A DNA stretch of 64,000 nucleotides from UBA1952 sp965246785 (GTDB lineage: Bacteria; Bacteroidota; Bacteroidia; Chitinophagales; Chitinophagaceae): contig CBDFFM010000004.1 in assembly GCA_965246785.1 (NCBI GenBank), positions 186,001 to 250,000 of the forward strand. Reading direction: 5' to 3'. This document shows, piece after piece, positions 48,928 through 56,599 of this stretch. A program made the translations under genes and the position numbers. The notes below the pieces were generated by a model. It searched no databases. It saw only the letters and a list, made by a program, of their open reading frames with translations, and was not told the DNA's origin. Position 1 is the stretch's first letter; each line of letters begins with the position of its first letter.

Positions 48928-49573
48928 AAGTAAGTGTGGCTATCAGGAGCCGTTTAAGGTGTTGTTTGAGATTTTTTTTGAGCAGGCTTTGCATCGCCTC
49001 GTCCGGCAGCTCGCTTTTGACAGAAGCCATCCGGTAATACGCTGAACCCGCGGCAGCCTGATAAACCGTGCCAATTATGCTCATCATCAGCAGCGGCACA
49101 TCTACGCCTTTGGTGAACACTTTCTTTTTCTGGCCTTCGGCAACGATTTTAGCGACCAGCTCCAGATTCTTCAGCTTGTTTTCCAGCATAAGCTGGGTCA
49201 GCCCATCATGCTCGCCGGTAAGCTGGGCACGCAGCATGACGCGGTGGAAATTGGTATGCTGCAGCATCCGCTCTACCATATTCTCCACCAACGAATCAAT
49301 CTTTTGAACCGGAGTAAGCTCTTTGTCGGCAACGATATGCTCCATAATCAACCGGCCCGATGTAATGCGGTTGCTGAAAACGGCATGAAGCAGCTTTTCC
49401 TTGGAGCCGAAGTAATAGGAAATCATCGCCACGTTCACGCCGGCCTCCTGTGCAATATCGCGTACAGAGGTGCCTTCATAGCCGCGCCCGGCAAATAGGC
49501 GCTCAGCCACTTCCAGTATATGGAGCTGCTTGCCGCTATAGCCAGGCAGTGCTTTCTCGTTTTCCATTTCCAC
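48914..49573 (-). CDS. TetR-family transcriptional regulator
   Basis: 219 aa. N-terminal helix-turn-helix: ILEVAERLFAGRGYEGTSVRDIAQEAGVNVAMISYYFGSKEKLLHAVF. The C-terminal ligand domain has a hydrophobic end. First gene of tetR-tolC-emrA-emrB, so it most likely represses the pump operon and responds to its substrates. A 17-bp palindrome lies just upstream. Confidence 0.93.
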   Translation of the reverse strand: MEMENEKALPGYSGKQLHILEVAERLFAGRGYEGTSVRDIAQEAGVNVAMISYYFGSKEKLLHAVFSNRITSGRLIMEHIVADKELTPVQKIDSLVENMVERMLQHTNFHRVMLRAQLTGEHDGLTQLMLENKLKNLELVAKIVAEGQKKKVFTKGVDVPLLMMSIIGTVYQAAAGSAYYRMASVKSELPDEAMQSLLKKNLKQHLKRLLIATLTYEVK

Positions 49574-49577
49574 GGCG

Positions 49578-49607
49578 CAAAACTAAACACTTGTTTGAAC
49601 TAAACAA
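49578..49607 (-). promoter_or_regulatory. Promoter and TetR operator of the efflux operon
   Basis: On the minus strand TAGTTTTG (49578-49585) is an exact TAnnTTTG. Upstream lies the inverted repeat TTGTTT-N5-AAACAA (49591-49607), placed so that a bound TetR dimer would block the promoter. The -7 box is only 5 bp from the ATG, so the mRNA is nearly leaderless. Confidence 0.55.
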
Positions 49608-49732
49608 ACGTTTAATTGAAAATTAACCTCGGCTGTGGATAAAAAGATGATGCCGTTGTTTTCGTAGGGGCACACCGCGTGTGCCCTCATTGTCCGGGCA
49701 CGCGCGGTATGCCGCTGCATGGGAATAATAGA

Positions 49733-51890
49733 TTAGGAAATCTTACTCCAATAAGTCTGTTGCCCAGTGCCGGCCATGAGCTGATGCAATCCACCGTTTG
49801 CGGGATGGACAAGCTGTGGGTCAGCCGCCAACACCGATTGTGCAGCCTGCCGGGTTTGTTCCATCAGCGCGGCATCTTCTACGATGTCCGCCAGCTTGAA
49901 CTTCAGCGCGCCGCTCTGCCGGGTGCCGTAGATGTCGCCGGGGCCGCGGAGCTTCATGTCTTCTTCCGCTATTGTGAAGCCGTTGGTCGTGGCCACCATG
50001 ATGTTCATACGCTGGCGGCTTTCCTCGCTCATCTTACTGCCCGTGAGCAGGATGCAATACGATTGCTCCGCGCCGCGGCCAACACGTCCGCGTAGCTGAT
50101 GCAATTGCGACAGCCCGAATCGTTCCGCGCTTTCCACCACCATTACGCTGGCATTCGGCACATTGACGCCGACCTCTATCACTGTCGTAGCTACGAGGAT
50201 GTGCGCCTCGCCGCGCACGAAGCGCTCCATATTGCGCTGGCGCTCGCCTGCTTCCTGGCGGCCGTGTACCATTGCCACATTGTATTTGCCGTCGGGGAAG
50301 AAGACGCGCACCTGCTCGTAGCCCGCCATCAGGCTTTCGTAGTCCAGCTTCTCGCTTTCTTCAATCAGGGGATAGACGATGTAGGCCTGGCGGCCCTTAT
50401 CAATCTCGCTGCGCAAAAAGTCCAGTACGCGGGCGCGATGCATTTCATTACGCTGTACCGTCTTGATTTCCTGACGGCCCGGCGGCAGCTCGTCTATTAC
50501 CGACACGTCCAGGTCACCGTAGAGCGTCATAGCGAGCGTGCGCGGGATGGGGGTGGCCGTCATAACCAGCACGTGGGGCGGGGTAGCGCTCTTTTTCCAC
50601 AGTCGGGAGCGCTGGCCTACGCCGAAGCGGTGTTGCTCGTCTATCACCGCGAAACCAAGATTTTTGTATTGCACCGTCTCTTCAATCAAGGCGTGCGTGC
50701 CTACCGATATCGGGATGCTGCCGTCGGCAAGGCCTGCCAAAACCTGCTTCCGCTCTTTGCCTTTAACGCTCCCGGTAAGCAGTGCCACCGGAATCCACAT
50801 TGGCTCCAGCAGTGCTTTGATGCTGCTGTAATGTTGCTGCGAGAGTATCTCCGTAGGCGCCATGATGCAGGCCTGAAAGCCGTTATCCATTGCCAGCAAG
50901 GCGCTCATCACCGCGATAATCGTCTTCCCGCTGCCTACATCGCCTTGCAGGAGGCGGTTCATTTGCCGGCCCGTCGCCGTGTCTTGCCTTATCTCTTTCA
51001 GCACGCGCTTTTGCGCGCCGGTGAGCTGGAAGGGCAGGTGATGCGCATAAAAATCATTGAAGTAATCGCCCACTTTTGGAAAAACGAAGCCGGCCTGCAC
51101 CGTATGCTGCTGCCGCACCCGCGCTATTATCATTTGCGAAGCAAACAGCTCCTCCCATTTGATGCGGTGAATGGCCGCCTGAAGCTCCTCTTCATTCCGC
51201 GGAAAATGAATGGCCTGCATTGCCTCCCGCCGCGGCATCAGATTGTATTGCTGTAGCAGCTCGCCCGGAAGTAGTTCCGGTATATCGGATGGCATCAATT
51301 GCCGGAATAATGCCTGCGTAAGTTTCGCAAATGAGCGGTTTGTAATGCCGCGCTGCACCAGCTTTTGGGTGGTGCTGTACATCGGCTGCATGCCGCCCGC
51401 CATCGTTTCGCTGTTCTGCGGCTCTACGTCCGGATGGCTGATGTTGTACATGCCATTAAAATCGCTCAGCTTGCCGAATACGATGTAGCGCCCCCCTTCG
51501 CGCAGCATCTTCTTCACCCACGTCCGCGCGCCGCCAAACCACACCAGCTCAATCCGTCCCCGTATCGTCATAAAGCGTAGCCATCAGCCGCCGCTTCGCG
51601 CCGTCGCCCTCCTCACCGATGTTCACAATCGCGCCCGCGAGCTGCACCCATTCCATATCCGGCGTCAGCTCGCCAATTGGCAGGAAGCGCGTGCGGTCAA
51701 AGTAGCGGTAAGGGTAATACTCCAGCAATTCGCGCAGCGTGCCGATGCCCAGCTCGCCCTTTAAGAACACCGCGCGACCCGGCCCCACGCCGGCAAGGGT
51801 GTCAATAGGCAGGTCAAGTTTGGAGGGTGCGGGTTGGATGGCAGCAGGTTTTAGCCCCTCAAAAGTGCGGCATAGCTGGCGGCGCAGCAA
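49733..51890 (-). pseudogene. recG: ATP-dependent DNA helicase RecG, one-base frameshift
   Basis: The first part (51890 to 51555, TTG or other non-ATG start) reads LDLPIDTLAGVGPGRAVFLKGELG and the OB-fold start. The rest in another frame (51571 to 49733) holds wedge and helicase motifs: GDVGSGKTIIA, DEQHRFGVGQR, VMTATPIPRT, TTVIEVGVNVPNA, QLRGRVGRG. Frames break at ACGGGGACGG (about 51556-51560); with GGG in place of GGGG the text reads DDTGRIELVW without a gap. RecG rescues stalled forks and is seldom lost, so a sequencing error is likely. Confidence 0.88.
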
Positions 51891-51942
51891 GCTGTGCGAT
51901 GCGGATTTTTATTTTGTCAGCGTTCCGTTCGCTCCCAATCTT

Positions 51943-52312
51943 CCGTTGCGTCGCACATTTCAGGGTTCGCCAGTCTGTTGGGCTTTTTACCTAGCCCCGC
52001 AGATTACGAATTCCCGCGCTGCGATACGAACATACTTATTAACAGTACGCAGTTGCGTATTGCCTGTCCGGACGAACTTATCAGCGGTACGCAATTACGT
52101 ACCGCTCATCTGGACGAGCTTACGTGCAATACGCAATTGCGTAGTGGTCATCCGAACGACCTTACGTGCAATACGCAACTGCGTAGTGGTGATCCGGACA
52201 TACTTATGCACACTACGCAGTTGCGTAGCGGTTATAAGCGCGTTTTTAAAGCAAATACCAATGCGTATGCTGCCCAACAGACTGGCGAACCCTGAAATGT
52301 GCGACGCAACGG
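51943..52312. repeat. 41-bp inverted repeat enclosing a 42-bp tandem repeat
   Basis: CCGTTGCGTCGCACATTTCA (start of the 41-mer, 51943-51983) has a perfect reverse complement at 52272-52312. Between them, from about 52037, four to five 42-bp units begin with the near-palindrome ACGCARTTGCGT. A frame of both strands reads TQLR at each unit because ACGCAATTGCGT is its own complement. It fills the 463-bp gap between recG and exbD. No transposase inside. It may be a MITE-like or other non-autonomous element. Confidence 0.9.
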
Positions 52313-52353
52313 CAGCTAAATAGCGCACTGCAGCCGGCAACATAAAAATTTCC

Positions 52354-52764
52354 TTACTGCTCCTTCTCCACGGCAAGCACCGTACGCAACCGCAGCGCCT
52401 GGGCCGCCTTCATCACCGATACAATGCTTTCGGCATCGGCCTTTTTGTGAGCGTTGATGACGATGGTGGGCGTATCAATCGTCGTCTTCCGCAGCGCAGC
52501 GGCCATTTCCGCGCGCAGGGAGTCCGGCATCACCGCGTGCGTGCCCACGAAGTATTGCTGGGAAGAATCAATGGACACCACGATGGTCTGCTTCGCTTTC
52601 GTATCGCTCTTCGCCTTCGGGATGGCAAGCTTGATGACGTTGGGATTGGCCAGCGTGGCTATGATGAGGAAGAAGAAGAGGAGAATGAACAGAATATCGT
52701 TCAAAGCCCCGGTATGCGGCTCATCGCCGGCGCCGGTATCGCGGAGGTGCTTGCGGAGTTGCAT
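52354..52764 (-). CDS. exbD: ExbD/TolR-family protein
   Basis: 136 aa from the Met at 52764 (MQLRKHLRDTGAGDEPHTGALNDILFILLFFFLIIATLANP). The single membrane helix carries the functional Asp (LNDILFILL), followed by the periplasmic ExbD domain (VVSIDSSQQYFVGTHAVMPDSL...). With ExbB it converts proton flow to force on TonB or Tol-like partners. The longer reading from 52863 is made of repeat DNA and is rejected. Confidence 0.9.
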   Translation of the reverse strand: MQLRKHLRDTGAGDEPHTGALNDILFILLFFFLIIATLANPNVIKLAIPKAKSDTKAKQTIVVSIDSSQQYFVGTHAVMPDSLRAEMAAALRKTTIDTPTIVINAHKKADAESIVSVMKAAQALRLRTVLAVEKEQ

Positions 52765-52862
52765 GGTTGGAATGTTGGAGTGTTGGAATGTTGGAGTGTT
52801 GGAGTGTTGGAGTGTTTGAATGTTTGGGGAACGCTCCAACGTTCCAACACTCCAACATTCCA
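52765..52862. repeat. GTTGGAATGTTGGAGT-type repeat and hairpin between exbB and exbD
   Basis: Alternating 8-10-mers (TTGGAATG, TTGGAGTG) run from 52766 to about 52823, then GGGGAACG and the complementary run CTCCAACGTTCCAACACTCC to 52862. The whole can fold into a long hairpin. Similar sequence occurs inside hldA (6420-6470) and at 46312-46369. Confidence 0.8.
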
Positions 52863-52863
52863 A

Positions 52864-53553
52864 CTACTTCGCCGGTTCCTGCAGGATGTCCAGAAACTCC
52901 GTGGTTGTCGCTTCCATGCGGTTCACCGAGCGGTTGATTTGGGCGTTAAGGTATTTGTAGCCGATGTAGGCGAGCAGTCCGATGATGAGGCCCACGGCGG
53001 AGGTGACCATCTTGGTATAGATGCCGCCGGCAAAGGAATTCAGCTCAAAGCCCTTGTGCTGGATGTCAAAGAAGAGAATCATCATGCCGAAGATGGTACC
53101 GAGGAAGCCGAACATGGGCGCGATGGAGGCGACGGTGCTAAGGATGGAAAGATTCTTCTCCAACTGGTAGATTTCCAGCTTGCCGGTGGCTTCCATGCTC
53201 TTCTCAATCTGGTCAATGGGCTTGCCAATGCGGGAAATGCCCTTCTCAATCATGCGTGCCTCCGGGGTAGGCGTATTGCGGCAGATGGACTTTGCCCCTT
53301 GCATATTGCCAGCCATCACCTGCTCCCGCACTTGCAGTAGAAAGCGCGTATCATCCGGCGCAGCCTTGCGGATAGCGAGGAAGCGCTCTACAAAAACGTA
53401 CACCATCACGATGGAGCAAAGCAGCAGCGGAATCATGAGCACCCCGCCTTCGCGCAGGAGCTTGAAGAGGGAGATTTTTTCTTCTGCCGGAGCGGCGGCC
53501 GCAGCGGCCTGAAGGGCAGTATCGGCTTGCAGCAGCAAGGTCTGAAGCAGCAT
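52864..53553 (-). CDS. exbB: ExbB/TolQ/MotA-family proton channel protein
   Basis: 229 aa from the Met at 53553. Three membrane helices (VLMIPLLLCSIVMVYVFVERFLA; LSTVASIAPMFGFLGTIFGMM; MVTSAVGLIIGLLAYIGYKYL) with the family core APMFGFLGTIFGMMILFF. Forms the inner-membrane motor with ExbD, encoded 100 bp downstream. No tonB adjacent. Confidence 0.9.
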   Translation of the reverse strand: MLLQTLLLQADTALQAAAAAAPAEEKISLFKLLREGGVLMIPLLLCSIVMVYVFVERFLAIRKAAPDDTRFLLQVREQVMAGNMQGAKSICRNTPTPEARMIEKGISRIGKPIDQIEKSMEATGKLEIYQLEKNLSILSTVASIAPMFGFLGTIFGMMILFFDIQHKGFELNSFAGGIYTKMVTSAVGLIIGLLAYIGYKYLNAQINRSVNRMEATTTEFLDILQEPAK

Positions 53554-53647
53554 AGACTTTAGTTGGAAAGCGACAAATGTAAAGAGGTGCGCGGCCATTG
53601 GGCCGATGCATGCGCCATTTTATTGGTAAAGCGTCTGATATGGGGCG

Positions 53648-54397
53648 CTATTCCCGCAGGGCAAAGCCCGTATAATGGAGAAAGACATCTTCCAGCCTGC
53701 GGCAATCCGGCAATGCGGCAATAAGCTCCCGCGGCGTGCCGGTCGCAATGTTGCGGCCTTCGTCAATGATGGCCACCGTATCGCAGAGCTGCTCGGCCTC
53801 GTCCAGCAAGTGTGAGGTATAGACAATCGTTTTGCCGCCGGCGCGGTAGCCTTTCAGAAAATCCAGAATCAGGGCGCGGCTCTGCACATCCACACCGGCT
53901 GTAGGCTCATCCAGGATGAGCAGCTCCGGCTCGTGCAGCAATGATACGATGATATTGAGTCGGCGCTTCATGCCACCGCTGTAGCGGGAGGCGCGTTTAT
54001 GCGCGTGTGGCGTGAGGCCAAGCTGTTCAAGCAGTTGGCCGCCCCGTTGCTTTATCTGCTGAGTGCTCAAGCCATAGAGCTGGGCGATGTAGCACAGGTT
54101 TTCCCATCCGGTGAGAGCAGGGTAGAGGGCAATGCTTTGCGGCACCAGCCCCAGCCGGCCGCGGATGGCGGCATTATGATGCTGCACATCTAACCCGAAT
54201 ACGGAAGCGTCGCCGCTATCTGGAGTAAGTAGGCCGCACAGAATCTGAATGGTGGTAGTCTTACCCGCGCCATTTGGCCCAAGCAGCCCGAAGATGGCGC
54301 CTGCCGGCACATCAAGCGACAGTCCATCAAGGGCAGGCGTCAGCGCCGATGGATATTGCTTGCTTAATGCCCTGATAGTAATGGCAGGTGCGTTCAT
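53648..54397 (-). CDS. ABC transporter ATP-binding protein
   Basis: 249 aa, one ATPase domain: Walker A GPNGAGKTT, Q-loop, signature YSGGMKRRLNI, Walker B LLILDEPTAGVD, H-loop TSHL. Sequence features (SALTPALDGLSLDVPAGAIFGLLG; DEPTAGVDVQSRALILDFL; YTSHLLDEAEQLCDTVAIID) match ABC-2-type export ATPases such as DrrA/CcmA. The permease is not adjacent in the window. It overlaps tryptophan dioxygenase by 4 nt and is cotranscribed. Confidence 0.9.
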   Translation of the reverse strand: MNAPAITIRALSKQYPSALTPALDGLSLDVPAGAIFGLLGPNGAGKTTTIQILCGLLTPDSGDASVFGLDVQHHNAAIRGRLGLVPQSIALYPALTGWENLCYIAQLYGLSTQQIKQRGGQLLEQLGLTPHAHKRASRYSGGMKRRLNIIVSLLHEPELLILDEPTAGVDVQSRALILDFLKGYRAGGKTIVYTSHLLDEAEQLCDTVAIIDEGRNIATGTPRELIAALPDCRRLEDVFLHYTGFALRE

Positions 54398-55431
54398 TGC
54401 CCTTCATAGCCCATCTGCCGGGCGAGGCTTTGCGGAAGCTTAGGCAGCATGGTGCGGGGCATAAGAAAGGAGGTCAGCTCGGCCAGCTCCTTGAAAATGT
54501 AGTGACTGTCGGCAGCTTTGCGCAGATAATCCGCGCCCGTAGAGCCGCCGGTGCCCGTACGTTTGCCGATGGTGCGCTGAACCATGTGTATATGGCGATG
54601 CCGCCAGAGCGATAACAGCTCATCTACTTCCAGCAGCGTGCTCAGCAACTCAAAGGGCAGGTGCAGCAGCGGATAATCGCGGTACAACATGATAAACAGC
54701 GCCGCGCGTGAAGCGGCGAATGAGAAGCTGCGGCCTTCGGGATAGGCCGCCTCATTGCCGAAGAGGCGCTCAAACGTCTGGAGGTTGCCCTCCTCGCCGG
54801 GGCGGAGGCTGGCCTCGTAAGCGGCGCGGTATTGGTCGTAGAAGCCCTTGCTTTCCGGCCAGTGCGTTGCGTCTTGCAGGAAAGGCATGCGCTCCAGCCA
54901 TACGTTGATAAGCACAATTAGTGACTGCTCGCTTTCGGCTTTTTTAACCCGCTCAATGTCGCCTTCTGTAAGCTGCGACAGATAATAGCCCTGACCATGC
55001 CGTGCGCTGTATGTAAGGCCAAGCGCAGCCTCAATCATCTTGAATTGAATGCTTTGAAAGCCGGAGGCGGGCCGAAGAAGGTCACGGAAGTCCAGAAAAT
55101 CAAGCGGAGTCATCGTTTCCATCACCGTCATTTGGTTGACAGCTATCTCCAGGATGCGGCAAATGCGCTTGAGGCGATGGACACTATTATAAATATCCGG
55201 AGAGCTATTGGCTATGCTGGTCTGGCGAAAAACTTTGCGAATAATGTCCAGCTCAAAAAGAATCTGCTTGAACCAAAGCTCGTACGCCTGATGGATGATG
55301 ATAAAGAGCATTTCATCGTCAGCTGCGAGACCTTCCTTGCCGCTTTCAGGAGCTTGCGCACTCAGGATTTTATCTAATTGCAGGTACTCGCTGTAATAAA
55401 CCGGCGGACGTTCTTTGGCGGGCTGTTGCAT
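54394..55431 (-). CDS. kynA: Tryptophan 2,3-dioxygenase family protein
   Basis: 345 aa. Motifs: LFIIIHQAYELWFKQILFELD, SFQSIQFKMIEAALGL, WRHRHIHMVQRTIGKRTGTGGSTGADYLRKA; the His in HIHMVQR is the likely haem ligand, GTGGSTG the substrate loop. Opens the kynurenine pathway by oxidising Trp to N-formylkynurenine. Longer than the classical bacterial enzyme (about 280-300 aa), as in other Bacteroidota. No other kyn gene nearby. Confidence 0.9.
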   Translation of the reverse strand: MQQPAKERPPVYYSEYLQLDKILSAQAPESGKEGLAADDEMLFIIIHQAYELWFKQILFELDIIRKVFRQTSIANSSPDIYNSVHRLKRICRILEIAVNQMTVMETMTPLDFLDFRDLLRPASGFQSIQFKMIEAALGLTYSARHGQGYYLSQLTEGDIERVKKAESEQSLIVLINVWLERMPFLQDATHWPESKGFYDQYRAAYEASLRPGEEGNLQTFERLFGNEAAYPEGRSFSFAASRAALFIMLYRDYPLLHLPFELLSTLLEVDELLSLWRHRHIHMVQRTIGKRTGTGGSTGADYLRKAADSHYIFKELAELTSFLMPRTMLPKLPQSLARQMGYEGQ

Positions 55432-55472
55432 AGGGTGAAATTAAGAAACGGCGAGAGTGCGGTGCCGTATTT

Positions 55473-55973
55473 TTGGGCGAGCAAATTGTGTTACAAGATT
55501 ATAACCATCCGGCTGATGAGCCGCTGATACGCCGACTTGCGGCGGACAAAGCATGGGCTACCGTATTCGAAGCATTGGCGCAGCCGCTGCATGAGGCGCT
55601 ATATAATGAAGGTAGCTTTGAATTGTTAGAAAGGCTCCACCCGGCAGAACGGCTTATACTGAGCCTGGATTATGTGCAGATGCAAGTGGGGCAGGGCGGG
55701 TTTATTCAACTTATTCAGAACGGATACGTTTCGTTGCTGATTACGGTTATTGAAACGGCCCAGAATTTAGGCGTAGCGGTTGAATTATGCCGCACGCTGG
55801 ATGACGCACTCAAAGTGTATGTGCTAAATAATGAAAGCCTGAGCCGGGAAACCAGCCCGCAGGAGTTTGCCAGGCTATATGGAGAGTTCCAGGAGTTTGA
55901 AGCATTGGACGACGCGTTCAACAATCACATAATGAATGCACTGCGGGACATTGTACGTTTTGTATTAAACTAA
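55473..55973 (+). CDS. DUF4375/DMP19-like protein
   Basis: 166 aa from a TTG (GTG at 55488 is an alternative). ERLILSLDYVQMQVGQGGFIQLIQNGYV fits the DUF4375 core (..E..NGGf.Qyf.N..g), and the acidic helical C-terminus (EFARLYGEFQEFEALDDAFNN) fits DMP19-type proteins, one of which mimics DNA in Neisseria. Strongly acidic overall. Function here unknown. Confidence 0.65.
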   Translation: MGEQIVLQDYNHPADEPLIRRLAADKAWATVFEALAQPLHEALYNEGSFELLERLHPAERLILSLDYVQMQVGQGGFIQLIQNGYVSLLITVIETAQNLGVAVELCRTLDDALKVYVLNNESLSRETSPQEFARLYGEFQEFEALDDAFNNHIMNALRDIVRFVLN

Positions 55974-56068
55974 ATGCAGCAGAGGAAAAATTTGCTTACA
56001 GGCTTGTTTTTATAAAGTTTGCCCCTTTTCTTTGCGCCCGAACAAAAAAAATCACACATCTGACAACC

Positions 56069-56551
56069 ATGAAGAAACTTCTCCTCGGCGCGGTAGCGCT
56101 CACGATGCTGGCAACTGCCTGCAAAAAAAGCGATGATGGCGGCTCATCCTCCAATGCAATCGTTGTAGGTGGTACAAGCTATGGCACCTCCGTCACGGGG
56201 GCGGTGAACGTAACTGGCAACAGAGTAACCGCAACTGGTGTTAACGGTTCGACCGGAGCTTCCATCATTATGAAATTCCCAGGCAGCGCTGTAGCGGCTG
56301 GCACTTATACTGTTGTTGCGGATTCAAGCTCTACGCTCGCTACCGGCAAGATGTCCTTTTCCGGCGCTACAGTGAATGGCACTTCCGGCACTGCATATAC
56401 TTCTACGGGTGCTGGCACTGTAACAGCAACGGTCAGTGTGAATAATGGAAAGGTAACGGTTGATATGCCAAGCGCTCCTGCAAATACTACAGCAGTATCT
56501 GGTGGTGCAACTGGTAGCACAAATGTCAGCGCTAACGTTACGCAGCAATAA
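56069..56551 (+). CDS. Small Ser/Thr/Gly-rich lipoprotein
   Basis: 160 aa with a lipoprotein signal (MKKLLLGAVALTMLATACKKSDDGG, Cys18). The mature part is low in charge and rich in Gly, Ser, Thr, Val and Ala with alternating strand pattern (VVADSSSTLATGKMSFSGATVNGTSG), suggesting a beta-sandwich. Upstream TTTTCTTTG at 56026 with TTG at 56004 may be the promoter. Family unknown. Confidence 0.75.
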   Translation: MKKLLLGAVALTMLATACKKSDDGGSSSNAIVVGGTSYGTSVTGAVNVTGNRVTATGVNGSTGASIIMKFPGSAVAAGTYTVVADSSSTLATGKMSFSGATVNGTSGTAYTSTGAGTVTATVSVNNGKVTVDMPSAPANTTAVSGGATGSTNVSANVTQQ

Positions 56552-56571
56552 GTCAACAAATGTAAAGAGTC

Positions 56572-56599
56572 AGGCGAGCCATTTGGCTCGCCTTTTTTA
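56572..56599 (+). terminator. Bidirectional terminator between lipoprotein and glycosyltransferase-like gene
   Basis: Stem AGGCGAGCC / GGCTCGCCT with loop ATTT, then TTTTTAT. It overlaps the end of the minus-strand gene. Confidence 0.8.

Noticed and set aside
50099..51256. A 385-aa rightward ORF over recG
   Set aside because: Antisense to helicase motifs on the other strand; composition rich in His, Ala and Arg, with no recognisable domain.
51990..52250. A CRISPR array at the 42-bp repeats
   Set aside because: The units are contiguous and diverged without unique spacers of constant size, there are only four to five of them, and no cas gene is in the window.
51894..52295. A 133-aa protein gene across the tandem repeat
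   Set aside because: The frame runs through both inverted repeats, an equally good frame exists on the other strand, and the openness follows from a 42-bp (3n) unit. I annotate the DNA repeat instead.
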